A stretch of DNA of 64,000 nucleotides, from assembly GCA_025617745.1 (NCBI GenBank), contig CM046856.1, forward strand, positions 30,932,208 to 30,996,207, given 5' to 3'. The DNA is from Heliocidaris erythrogramma. Taxonomy: Eukaryota > Echinodermata > Echinoidea > Camarodonta > Echinometridae. The notes under the pieces were generated by a model that did not search any database, was not told the DNA's origin, and worked only from the letters and a program-made list of their open reading frames with translations. Position 1 is the stretch's first letter; every line of letters starts with the position of its first letter. This document shows, piece by piece, positions 10,656-21,833 of this stretch. The translations under genes and the position numbers were made by a program.

Positions 10656-13373
10656 AATTGTTTGTTTGAGTTTATTAACAACAACACATCACATAAATGA
10701 CAGTATAAAAAGTAATAATGTTACATGAATACATATACATAACAATGGTATGACAGTTTTTTTTTTTGGTTAAAGGGAGAACCAAAAGTTAGCACAAGTG
10801 CTAGTCGAGAATGGCCCTCCCATTTTACTTACATTTCAAATGCTCACTGCAAAGTCTAAAATAACTATCCTTCAAAAGTAGATTATACTACACATAATTA
10901 TTCTTCATCACTAAACTTCATTTAACAAGTGTTTTCTTAGATTTTTACGAAATGAAAGCCTTGTTGTTTCCTCTCGAATAGTTTGGGGCAAACTATTCCA
11001 GAACTTTGTTCCAACAAAAGAAATAGAAAATGTACCATGTGTCGTTATACATTTCGGAAGTCTAAGCATGGAATGTTCTTTGCCTCTAGTTCTATAAGTA
11101 TGACTCATCTTCTCATAATATTGTGTTAAAGAATGTGGTAAATGTCCCCTGTGTAGATCATACACAAATGTTGATACTGCAAGTTTATGCAGATCAAAAA
11201 CATCTAATATTCCCAGGCTGGTGAATAATGGCCTAGAACTTGTTCTAAGTGGGGAAAATGTAATAGCTCTCATTGCCATTTTCTGTGCCAAAAATATACA
11301 ATTCAGGTGGCTTTTGTAGCTACTTCCCCAAACTTCAATTCCATAAAGTATGTGTGATTGTATAAAACATTTATATAAAAGCATGAGAACTTGCCTTGGA
11401 ACATAGTGTCTTAATTTGAAAAGCAAACCAATTTTGCGCTTAATGCATTGATTTATACATTGAATTTGTTCTTTCCACATCAAAGTTTCATCAATTTGAA
11501 TTCCTACAAAAGATGCTACATGTACTCTTTCTATAAGCGTTTCAGAGACCGTTAACACACCTTTAATTGCAATGGTCTGTCTTGGTCCTTTGATAATCAT
11601 ATAATTTGTTTTCTTCAAATTTATAGTCAATTTATTTGATGTACACCATTTTTGTACCTCCTTCATTTTTCCATTTACCTCATTCATATCAATTTCTTTT
11701 TTACCTTTGGGGAAAGTATGGAAAATGTTTGAATCGTCAGCAAATAGTCTAAACTGAAAATAGTCAGTTGAGCTTGGTAAATCATTAATGTATAATAAAA
11801 ACAGTGTGGGTCCAAGGACTGATCCTTGTGGACCCCACATGTAATCCTTCTACTACTGGATATTTCATCCTTGTAACACAATACCTGCGATCGGTTTGAG
11901 AGGTAACCCTGGAACCACTGCAACACAATGCCTCTTATACCATAATACTCTAATTTTGCTAAGAGGATGTTATGATTGATAGTGTCAAATGCTTTCTTGA
12001 AATCTATAAATATACCAAGGGTTATTTCACCCTTATCAGTTGACTGTAATAATGTATTGACCAAATTAATTAATGATAATTTGGTACTGTATTTCTTACG
12101 AAATCCATACTGATGTCTGTACAAAATTTTAGTAGACTCTAGAAAGTCCATTAGACGTAGATTAACTAACTTTTCAAACACTTTTGCAAGTATTGGCAGA
12201 ACTGAAATAGGTCTGTAATTACCCGGGTCATCTTTTGACCCTTTCTTATACAAAGGTGTCACTTTTGCAATCTTAAGTGCATCTGGGAATTGCCCATTGC
12301 TAATGACAAATTAAAGATATAAGTCAATGGGGAAACAATAAATGGTGCTGCGTCCTTGATCAATCTTACTGACAAATTATCATAACCATGAGACTTTGTA
12401 GCATCAAGAGCACATACAATATTCATAATTTCTTCTTCTCTTATGGGTTTCCAAGCCAAAGATTTTGCATTTCTGACACCCAAATAATCTTTAAAACAAT
12501 TAGGAGGCTCATTTGGTATTCGTTCGGCCAAGTTTGACCCAACAGAGACAAAGTAGTTCTTCAGCTATTTCTCTTTCTGAAGAGACAACTCTATCCATTC
12601 CACCTTGATTGATGATTAACTCCTCTATTTCCAAATTTTTATTTTTACTCTTTCTACCAATTAACTCATTAATGGTTTCCCAGGTCTTTCTCATATCACT
12701 TTTGTTACAATTAAAAGAATTGCAATAATACAACCTCTTTGCATTTTTTATAACTGTTACCAAAGTGTTCCGATACCTTTTATACTTATTTCCATATTCT
12801 TCACTAAAATTTGCGGATTTGTAGTTTCTGTATAAAGTGTGCTTCTTCTTGATAGATTTAAGAATTGCTGATGATATCCATGGTTTCTTCGGACCATTCT
12901 TTTTGCGGGATACATTATATTCTATTGTAGGTGCATGCTTATCACATACTTTCACAAACATAATATGGAAAACTCTGTAAGCTGTGTTCACATCTTCATA
13001 TCTGCATATATGCGCCCACTTGATTTTTCCTAGATCTTCATGAAATGATTGGGCATTAAATGACTTGTAGGATCGGGAAGTTTTCCGCACAAAATCATTC
13101 TTATTTTTATTCTTGCTTTCAAAAATAACAAAAATCGGGAAATGATCTGAGACAATTCTGTCTCAATAATACCTGAATGAATCGTAGGATTGTACACATT
13201 AGTATAGATATGATCAATAACAGACGAAGTAGAATCTGTCACTCTAGTGGGTGATGAGATAACCTGTTGCATTCCTATACTCTCCATCATACTTAGATAA
13301 TCACATACCTTTTGATTATTTGTTTGAGATACATCTATATTGAAATCACCAATAAGTACAATGCCTGTTCTTC
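10656..13373 (-). mobile_element. 5'-truncated non-LTR retrotransposon (CR1/Jockey group) inserted in copy C
   Basis: This LINE carries the end of an apurinic-type endonuclease, a full reverse-transcriptase domain and a C-terminal region, all on the minus strand. It sits between AATTCAATAC and ATTTATTACAG, which are contiguous in copies A and B. The 5' end is cut off within the endonuclease. The coding part is broken by at least three frame changes, so it is inactive, though far better preserved than the unit it entered. Confidence 0.85.
10911..13290 (-). pseudogene. Broken ORF2: endonuclease end, reverse transcriptase, C-terminal region
   Basis: Reading 5' to 3' on the minus strand: the endonuclease tail with SSPTRVTDSTSSVIDHIYTN (about 13,200-13,260); a linker (12,509-13,090) with MRKTWETINELIGRKSKN; RT motifs DATKSHGYDNLS (about 12,400), NYRPISVLPILAKVFEKLV (about 12,180), GIFIDFKKAFDTINHN (motif A, about 11,990), QGSVLGPTLFLLYINDLP (about 11,800) and the catalytic LFADDSN with FADD at 11,733-11,744; then thumb and C-terminal sequence to a stop at 10,911. 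Frame shifts lie near 13,080, 12,520, 12,260 and 11,840. Such proteins nick DNA and copy the element RNA into the genome. This copy cannot, as it is frameshifted and truncated. Confidence 0.88.
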
Positions 13374-13969
13374 CATTTATTACAGTTATAAAATCAAAAG
13401 TTTACATTATAGATATATATAAAAGCACGTAAGATATAAGTACACAGAGAAAAGAAAGAAGTATAATGGCAGAGGCATTGCCAAAAAACAGGGTTCTATG
13501 TCTGTATAAATAGGCATAACTTAGTTGTGTTGTTCATGATAAAAAGAAAATGATTATTCATGCGATTTCAGCGAATGTATAAGGAAAGGCTTGACTTTAG
13601 GCTGCGGCCCTAGTATGCATTTGTTTCACAACACGCTATACTCTAAAAGGATCTCATGCAATATTGTTTAAAATCTGTAGCGATGGTATTAAGCAATGAT
13701 CAAAGATTACGAAATATATAGCATGTATATATCATTGATTATGCTACTTATTTAATGATAGGAAGTTTTCCCTCAGTTTTCTTTTGAAAGAGTAGATTGA
13801 GGGACACATTTTACAAAGTTGGATAACGAATTCCATAATAAACTTTCATGAATCATCACAGAGTCTCGTTCCGTTGAAGCAATTCTGAATGAAGGTGATC
13901 TGAAAAAGCAAAAAAACCTTATTCGTGTAAAGTGCTTTTGAATATGAGAATTTACATAGAACTAGATTG

Positions 13970-16113
13970 ATACTGTTTAGCAACAGTGAACCGCCGCGCC
14001 TGCGCGATGTAGTGTCCCACCTCATTACAATAAGAATTAATTGCGGATGCGCTGTGGTGTAGTGGATTGGGGTTCTCGTCTTTGGATCTGAGGGTCGCGG
14101 GTTCGAACCCTACTATGTCTGGTGCTTATGGCCTTGGGCAAGGCATTTTATCCGCTCGCTTTTTTTACCCATGAGTGATGGGAACCTTGGTCGGGTGTTA
14201 ACTAAGCCGTGAGCGTCATCTGATAGCCTGGCTTGCATGCTCCCCGGGGAGTTGAGATTGTGCTCAAGATAATTGGGCAGGTTTGAATTGTACCTGATGA
14301 CTATGGGGTAATTGTTATGCAGGGCCCACTGGGAGAACAGTTCTTAGAACTGAAGTGGCTACCCCGGGTAAACAAAACTAATTATTATTATTATTATTAT
14401 GTGTCATTTGATTGATGATAATAATAAAATATTATAAGTGCCATTGTACTATAGATCTAGGTCTAACTAGAGTAGTAATAGTGTGACTTAAATATTGCCT
14501 ATACACACCTTCAAAACAATAAAGAAAAATTAAAAATTAAATAAAGAAAAACAGATGCACCTGTGGAATTCAATAGGAAATTGCATACATGCAGCAAACT
14601 ATAATAGCCTAGGCATAGCCAGATTACGTGAAAAATTGTGCATATTTCAATGCTGCTAAAAAAAAGTGATATCGCATATCCAATTTCTGTTGCGTTAGCA
14701 TTGTGTATAGTTACACTGCAGCTAGACGGGAAAATCCCTCTGTTTGGAGGAGTCTTTTGTCACTTTATTGTTTTGGTCACTCTCCTCCTCGCGAGGGGGT
14801 TCAGCGGAGCGTCGTCGTACTCGTACCCAATGTCAGCGAAGCCAACACCCGAACGACGGCTGATCTTACACTGTAGCAACACAGATGTAACGTCGTTCAC
14901 CTAACAGTTAGATCTACACACGAACACAGAATAACAGATAAGTGATAAAATGTTGCGAGCAAGGCTGGTTGCGACTACGGCCGACTACAAACATTTTATA
15001 GTCCTGAACTCGGCTGTAGGCCAGGAGAAATAAATATTATAAAAACAACAATAAAAGATAAAACTAAAAATATATTACAGTCAGTGCTAGCCCCAGCACC
15101 CGCCCCCCCCCCCCCCCCCCCACTCGGAGGTCGAAGGGACCGCATGCGTGTTCCCAAAATCTCCGGTAAAGGGGTACTTTTTGGGCGACACAATCCGGCC
15201 CGTGAATTGTAAAAAAAGGGGGTGTTTTTTATCTTTCTCTCTCTCTCTCTCTCTCTCCGACACCTGAAAAATTAAAAAAGGGGGGTTATGAAATATCTTG
15301 AAAAATTGATCAAATCCCAGGATCAAATTCCTGAAATTCCTGCTAGTTTTGATAGCTCATTCAGCCAGGATTATTTCATTTTGAAAAGTGGAAACACTGG
15401 CCCCCAGTCCCACCCAGTCCTCCCTCGATTGTAATGACAGCTTACTTGGGAGGGGGATTGGTGTCTGTCCTGAGATATGGGGTTGGAATGAGAGCTCACC
15501 TGAGATAGGGAGGTACATTGAGCAGTGTTCTGAATTTAGGGGGGTCTCCAAGGCAGGAAAAGCCCGCGCAAGGCCCGCGATAGGGGTTCAGAAATTTTGG
15601 CAGCCCTCAGATAGGGAGGTGCTTTCAAAGGGAGGGAACAAGCATACGCGTACCCTAAATAATACTGAGTGGGGGGGGGGGGGGGGCGGGCCCCAGCAGT
15701 TTCTCCGATTGCGCTCTAATTAGACTATATTAATCTCTCATCATACTAATAGCGCGCGCGGATACGATAACTCAATAGATACTATGTTGCGGTGCTTTTT
15801 CGTATACACTGCATGCACAGGCCAATGACGGTACGTGTATATAAAGGGCTGTACCTTCGGCGCTATAAAATAAAACAAAAAATAATTACAAAACTTAATT
15901 TAAAAAAATCAGATGCACCTGTGACCGTGGAATTCAATAGGAAATCGCATATTACTTAGATGAAGATTCGCTGAAAGTTTGGTGAACTGAAATGGAACCA
16001 TTCAAACGTTAGAACACTAACAAAACAAACAAACAAACAAACAAACAAGCAAACAAACATCGGGACAGAATCGACTGAAATTAGTACCGCCCTTGCTTCG
16101 ATCGCGCGGTGGT
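13970..16113. mobile_element. Composite insertion in copy C, unclassified
   Basis: Copy B reads straight through GAATTTACATAATAAAAATT, whereas here 2.1 kb separates GAATTTACATA from TAAAAATTGGG. A TA-type target duplication is possible. I see no convincing terminal inverted repeat. The insert contains a tRNA-SINE (14,041-14,400), C- and G-homopolymer tracts (15,102-15,121; 15,671-15,687), a CT repeat (15,233-15,257), and a direct repeat of about 40 bp (ATGCACCTGTG, then GAATTCAATAGGAAAT) at 14,552 and 15,912. An 88-codon frame at 14,638-14,904 has no recognisable similarity. Confidence 0.6.
14041..14400 (+). mobile_element. tRNA-derived SINE
   Basis: The head carries an RNA polymerase III A box, TGGTGTAGTGG (14,055-14,065), and a B box, GGTTCGAACCC (14,100-14,110), at tRNA-like spacing. 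The body includes CTTGGGCAAGGCATTTTATC, a stretch seen in other animal SINEs, and the element ends in (ATT)n. It has no coding capacity and depends on a LINE for movement. The promoter boxes are intact, so it could still be transcribed by Pol III. Confidence 0.85.
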
Positions 16114-16191
16114 AAAAATTGGGAAAACTCGAAGGAAGAAAATTGTTTATATAATTGTACACGAACATTGCTAAATTTACTGAGTTAGATC

Positions 16192-18779
16192 CACTGGCGT
16201 AGACAGGGGGGCACAAGGGGGCCATGGTCCCCCCCCTATTCAGCCACTAAAAAAAAAAGCGAGAACGAAAAGGGGGGAAGTGAGAGAAAAAGGCCTAAAA
16301 AGTCGCTATACAAGCCGTTATCTTTCTCTAAAAATTTGCTAAAACGTCAAAGCTTTCGCGCTTCGCGCAGGAAGGGGGAAATAACTCGCCTCTCCCTGCA
16401 CCCACTGTTACATACAGTGAAATGTTGAGTCCACATAATTGAAAAACAATCCAGGCGTCGAACTATAACTTTCCGCCTAAATGTTTTTTTTTTGCTACTA
16501 GCCGTTTTCTTTCTCTCAAATTTGCTAAAACGTCAGAGCTTTCGCACTTCGCGCGGGAAGGGGAAACTCCCCCTCCCTGCACCCATCCCTGTTACAGTGC
16601 AGTATTACGTCCAAAATAACAGAATAGCAGCCAGGGCGTCAAGCTAACTTTCCGCCTAAAAACAAGTGTTACGAACCGTTATCTTTCTCTCAAATTTACT
16701 GTAAAACGTCAGAACTTTTGACTTATGAAAGATCAAAAAAGTCAACAACTTCTTTTACGCGGAAAGGGTAAAACTCTCCCCTTCCTGCACCCACCCCTGT
16801 TACATACAATGCAGTATTGCGTCCAAATAACTGAAAAGCAGCCAGGGCGTCGAACTAACTTTCCGCCTAAAAAAAAGTATTACGATTCGTTATGTTTCTC
16901 TCAAATTTGCTGTAAAACGTATAGAGCTTTCGCGATTCGCGCGGGAGGGGGTAAAGTCCCCCTCCCTGCACCCACCCCTGTTACATACAATGCAGTATTG
17001 CGTCCAAAATAACTGAATAGCAGCCAGGGCGTCAAGCTAACTTTCCGCCTAAAAACAAGTGTTACGAACCGTTATCTTTCTCTCAAATTTACTGTAAAAC
17101 GTCAGAACTTTTGACTTATTAAAGATCAAAAAAGTCAACTACTTCTTTTACGCGGAAGGGGTAAAACTCTCCCCTTCCTGCACCCACTCCTGTTACATAC
17201 AATGCAGTATTGCGTCCAAATAACTGAAAAGCAGCCAAGGCGTCGAAATAATTTTCCGCCTAAAAAAAGTATTACGAGTCGTTATCTTTCTCTCAAATTT
17301 GCTGCAAAACGTATAGGGCTTTCGCGCTTCGCGCGGGAAGGGGCAAACTCCTCCCTCCCTGCACCCATCCTTGTTACAGTGCAGTATTACGTCCAAATAA
17401 ACGAAAAGCAGTCCGGACCTCGAAATAACTTTCCGCCTAAAAAAAGCTGCTACGAGCCGATAACTTTCTCTCAAATTTGCTATAAAACGTCAGAGCTTTT
17501 CGCGCTTACTTCCCCCTCCCTGCACCCACCCCCTGGAGAGCTTTGCGTGCTCACAACCGCCCCCTAAAATGAAATCCTGGCTATGCGGTTGGATCCTTCA
17601 CGTCTGGTTCCCATGGGTGTCGATCCCGGGGGGGGGGGGGGGGGTAGCCTGTATTATCATCCCCCCAATATAACTATGATACATTAACTTAAAACCAATA
17701 ATTATCCAAACTCAATTATGTTTGACCTTGAAATACCATCACATTTGATTATTAGAAGTAAGGAAATAAGAAATGCCATAATTTCAATGCGAAAATATGG
17801 AAGAAAATTCGTTCGCTCGCATTGTCATTCTCAAATGGGGGGTTCCGTCCATTGGCGTAGATCCGTGCATTCCTTTTATTCATTAAAAAAGAAAACATTT
17901 TGGGATGCTCTAATATGGAAGTTTTATAGACAGATTTTCGAAAAAGTCCCTGGTGTGGGAGGGGGATATCCCCTCCCACACCCACCCCCGCTCGGTCGCT
18001 TCGCTCAGTGGCGTATCTAGGGGAGGGGGCAGAAAGAAAAATCATAATCTTTATACGGATTACGCACCCCAAAATCCGCAGGGTTAATGCACTAGAAATC
18101 TAGTTTTTGAAGGTTTGAAATGTGAAAATTTTCAAAAGCTCGGTGGCTTTGCTCCCTCGCATAATTATTATCTTTCAGGATCTCGTAGTTTCGCACCCCC
18201 CAGTAGGCCTATATAGTTCTTAAATAGCTTAAAGGGTTCAAAAATTGAAAAAAATAAAGATGTAATTGCTTTGCTCACTATATCATATATGTTTCATATG
18301 ACTCCTGCTAAATATTGCGCCCCAGATGTAGGATAAAGTATATAAAACAGCATTTGCAAAGGTTCAACTTATGAAAGAAATCTCAACTTCAGGTATAGCC
18401 TTGCTGAATTTCTCGACTCTTTCTCAAGCCTTTCAGGGTTTTCGTTAGTTTTGCTCCCGATTGTAGAAGTGAGTGAATAGAAAACTGCTTATCAATGTAT
18501 AAAATTAGAGCTTCTCTACCGCTCAATTGCAGTGGTTAATTGCAAAATTTCCTGGATATAAATTGCACAAGAAATTGCGTTTATTAGGGTTAAAAATTGA
18601 AAAATTTGCCGCTCGATCGCTTTGCTCCTTCGATGACGAAGATAAGTTTGGGCACTCGGGGGGGGGGGGGGGGGGGACGTCGTTTTTCGCCCCGGGTGCC
18701 ATAATCCCTAGTATCATGAACACGGATCGACACCGTTGTGCCCCCCCCCCCCTATTGAAAAATCCTGGCTACGCATGTG
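16192..18779. mobile_element. 2.6-kb hAT-like non-autonomous element
   Basis: Left end CACTGGCGTAGACAGG and complement of right end CACATGCGTAGCCAGG form terminal inverted repeats. An exact 8-bp duplication GTTAGATC flanks the element (16,184-16,191 and 18,780-18,787), the size made by hAT transposases. Copy B lacks the insert: GCTGAGTTAGCTCTTGCAAA at about 7,164. Inside are about seven tandem units of roughly 190 bp, G/C tracts and further G-rich segments. No transposase is present. Confidence 0.8.
16300..17535. repeat. Tandem repeat, about 190-bp unit, seven copies
   Basis: Units are marked by CGTTATCTTTCTCT at about 16,315, 16,504 (variant), 16,678, 16,890, 17,071, 17,280 and 17,458. Each has GCTTTCGCGCTTCGCG or a variant, CCCTGCACCCA, and CTTTCCGCCTAA. 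Alternate units are more alike (for example 16,678 and 17,071), which suggests a two-unit higher-order period. The open frames here are repeat-driven. Confidence 0.8.
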
Positions 18780-18927
18780 GTTAGATCTTGCAAAGATAGA
18801 GTTTTCGTACTTTGAAATAAAGACGGCATATGAGCTCTGAAATGAGACTTTGTACATAAACCTTATTGCTTTTCCTATAGAGTAATCAAAGGTTTGAGGA
18901 TAGAATAATAATCACAACGCTTTTGAA

Positions 18928-19108
18928 TGTTTTCTTCTTCTTCTCCTTCTCCTTCTCCTTCTTCTCCTCCGTTTTCTTCTTCTTCTTCTTCTTCTTTTTC
19001 TTCTTCTTCTTCTTCTTCTTCTCCTCCTCCTCCTCCTCTTCCTTCTTCTCCTTCTTCTTCTTCTTCTTCTTCTTCTTCTTCTTCTTCTTCTTCTGCTTCT
19101 TCTTTGTT
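18928..19108. repeat. Long pyrimidine microsatellite (CTT)n
   Basis: About 180 bp of TTC/TCC repeats in copy C, double the length of the equivalent tract in copy B. It produces spurious poly-Ser, poly-Phe and poly-Glu frames. Purine-pyrimidine mirror tracts of this kind can form triplex DNA. Confidence 0.92.
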
Positions 19109-19590
19109 TTGTTTGTAATAGAACTGGTATATCAATTATATATTGCTAAATCTATTACCCACATATTTTGTTATATTCTATGTATTGTTACATCTATCTT
19201 TTGTGAAAATTATTGTTTATAAATGATAAAGGAAGCATGTGGAAGGGTTAATATCAATCACAAAGTAGTTTTGATAAGGCAAGATAAGCGTATTGTACAG
19301 CGTGACAATCGATGGTGAAGACCAGTTTGCTCATGATACCAACACCTCTTGATACTTTGATAATTATATCTGAAATATGTTTATTCCAAGATAATTTGTT
19401 ATCGACAAGCAACCCCAAACTGTAAGGACGTGTACCTCATCTAATTATTTCGTTTCAATTTTAAAGGTGTTTGAGACATATTGGAGCGGCTTGTCTGAAA
19501 GAGCATATTATATACCGCCACCCCTTTTGTGTGTGCGCCGGTTATTTGAAATACGGCATGCTGTAAATTGAAGGTATCTTTCACTATTAA

Positions 19591-19994
19591 CCCTTTCAAG
19601 ACAATTGACCACATTTTGTGGTTTGGTTCAATAACTTTTAATGCATGCAGAGCTCTAAAAAATATACCAGATGCATGAGTGGAAAGAGCAAAAATTCCTA
19701 CATATACTATGTCTATTTTTGTTGCAAAACCATATTGCATTTGATGCCAGCAATATTAAAAATGAGAATAAGTTTTAAAATCATTGAATTGGCAACACAT
19801 TGAGATGTTCAAAATCATTGATTTCCATCAAAATTGGCAATTTATTCAAATTTTCAACAAAATTCTTAACCTTGTATATTGTTTTCAAAAAATTACACCT
19901 TATTCGAATCATGTAAAGAAAAATATTATTGTTGCCAATTTGAAGAACAAAATGTGATCAATTTAGCCGTGAAATAATTCCTGTCCTGAAAGGG
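19591..19994. mobile_element. TTAA-flanked piggyBac-like MITE
   Basis: TTAA at 19,587-19,590 and 19,995-19,998 bound a 404-bp element with ends CCCTTTCAAGACAATTG and, on the complement, CCCTTTCAGGACAGGAA. piggyBac elements characteristically begin CCC and insert at TTAA. The sub-terminal CACATTTTGT is also inverted on both sides. Non-coding. Confidence 0.78.
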
Positions 19995-19998
19995 TTAA

Positions 19999-21128
19999 AG
20001 GTATCTATCCTTTATATCAGGTTTTAGTAAACACAATGACATCAAATGACATCAAATGACATATTGCAGGGAGAAAAAAAAATGTTACTGAACTTGATGT
20101 TACACAAACTGCGTGAGTTAAGATGGAATAATGAGAAGTGACATTTGAGTGAGGAAAAAGTCTATAAAAGAAGGTGAAGTATGATATTGACAAGTGTATC
20201 TGGCACTTCTTCTGCAATTTCCTCATTAGTAGGTAAAGACTTCAACCTTAGTTTATTTAGACGACGCAACGTATATAATTGCAGCATCAGAGTTGGAATA
20301 CTTCGTCTCCTTAATGGAACTTAATGGAAAGACACCACCGTCCGTCAAGCATTTCAATAAGCCAGTTCGTGGATGCAATCTGAGCATGAGCAGATAAAGG
20401 TCATCTGTGACAAATTCTAAAAGCCACTGACACGAATGATTGATATGCGCTCATGAATGTCATAATAATAACTATTCATTTATGCCTCAATGGTGCATTC
20501 CATGGTATCCAGGTGGAAGTATTCTTTTTAAAGAAGGAAACAAAAGTTTTTCATGAGGCACCTCTATCACTCCCATAATACAGGGTGATTTGTCTAAAGT
20601 GCACGAACAGGGGACCCTCCATGTTTAAAATATACATGTATGTGGATATTTTGGGGTCATTTGGGACATGTGCTAACTACGAACTAGTCTATTGATTATA
20701 TTGTCAGCTCTTTTAGTATGATCAGTCATAATTGTTACATGTATATAACAATTTTGTTTCTATACTGAGCTAAAGTAGTATTTATACTTTGTGTATGTAC
20801 TTTCAAAACTATATAATGCCATTTCAAAATAACTCATATATAATGGTTATTTTTCAACAGATTTTAGAAAATATCACTGTCTACACATTATGATGATTTA
20901 TTAAGATGATAGAAATGTGCAACAATTTTAACATTGTCGTAAAAACCAATGTTGATTACGAGGATACCATATACTTTGTATATATATTTATGTATGTTCG
21001 TATCTATTTTTTGTTATGAGTATATTTTCATGATTTTGTTGGCTATTATTGTTACTTACTATTGCTATCAGGGCCTCATGGAAGACCACCAATATTGGTG
21101 ATAATGAGTCACCCTTTATGAATATCAG

Positions 21129-21160
<32 letters not shown>

Positions 21161-21346
21161 ATATAGTACGTACAAGAGCATAGGAACACAGAACACATGT
21201 ATACATGAAATAAGTTTAGAAAGTATGGAATAATGAGTATGTGGTTATGGTATTTACAATATGCGAAAACTGATGTCGGATCCGGACTGTTCAAAGGGTT
21301 ACTTTGAGTTATACTAGGTGTAATGAAAACACTTTTGATCGTTAAT
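19999..21346. other. No gene seen
   Basis: AT-rich sequence with an (AAAT)n microsatellite at about 21,125-21,160. No frame with coding character, RNA gene or further mobile element was recognised. Confidence 0.5.
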
Positions 21347-21833
21347 AACATCTAAATATGTTTCATAGATTTTTAAATAGTTTTTGAAATCATTTTCTCA
21401 AACATGCTAAGCTCAACCCTAAAAAAAAATGCTCCAAATCTCATTCCTGCAGTGACATCATCTGTCAATCATTAGTGAGCTAAGGAGAGACAGTGGTATG
21501 TAGCTTTTCCAGAGATGACCATCTGTTCTAATAGACCATACAATGCTTAGGGCAGTAGTTGCTATGTCAGATATGCTGTAGCATCACCCGGAAAAGAATA
21601 GTAATGAGGAGGTATTGTTTGAAAGCATGCAGTGCTATTGTGAGTATGCATGTGCTGAGCTGGAGGAAGTTCATTCCACTGTCTGTTGTAGAATATTAGT
21701 GTAGCTAGCTGATGATTGACAGATGATGTCATTGCAGGAATGAGATTTGGAGCTTTTTTAAGGGTGGAGCTTAGGAGGTTGGAAAAATATTTCAAAAAAC
21801 ATTTAAAAATCTATGAAACATATCTAGATGTTT
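21347..21833. repeat. Large fold-back element, about 130-bp arms
   Basis: The left arm (21,347-21,475: AACATCTAAATATGTTTCAT to GACATCATCTGTCAATCAT) is repeated inverted in 21,708-21,833, with about 230 bp between. The arms differ by scattered substitutions. It is probably a MITE or fold-back transposon; no clear target duplication was identified. Confidence 0.75.

Larger units (their letters stand above)
3769..19505. repeat. Tandem triplication of a LINE-containing unit (copies A, B, C)
   Basis: Three copies of one unit lie head to tail. Each starts with a linker (AAAGGGTTCAAAATTC, then CATAATCCCTATAGAT, then ATAATTCAGTTCAATTC) and continues into the same decayed minus-strand reverse-transcriptase fragment. 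Linkers are at 3,780, 6,040 and 10,566. A runs to about 6,035 uninterrupted. B runs to about 10,555 with insertions. C runs to about 19,505 with larger insertions. B and C share a (CTT)n expansion that A lacks, so B and C separated from each other more recently. Confidence 0.8.
10632..19505 (-). pseudogene. Copy C: decayed non-LTR fragment split by three insertions
   Basis: The 3' tail (10,632-10,655) is separated from its body by a LINE (10,656-13,373). The body then runs 13,374-13,969, is broken by a 2.1-kb insertion, resumes at 16,114-16,191, is broken by a hAT-like element, and finishes at 18,780-19,505. Joined in register, these pieces follow copy B. The copy ends abruptly at about 19,505, inside the RT region. 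Confidence 0.75.

Noticed and set aside
14041..14115. Functional tRNA gene
   Set aside because: The A and B boxes are present, but the arms do not fold into a convincing tRNA and the sequence continues into a SINE body and (ATT)n tail.
14638..14904. 88-codon frame with a hydrophobic start
   Set aside because: It sits inside a mobile insertion, has no recognisable family, no splice or poly(A) context, and G/C tracts nearby. Recorded only within the insertion entry.
18875..19222. Poly-Glu, poly-Phe and poly-Ser open frames
   Set aside because: All are translations of the (CTT)n microsatellite in different frames; none has non-repeat coding sequence or splice context. The same applies to frames at 7,313, 23,476-23,814, 28,671-28,953 and 38,769-39,074.
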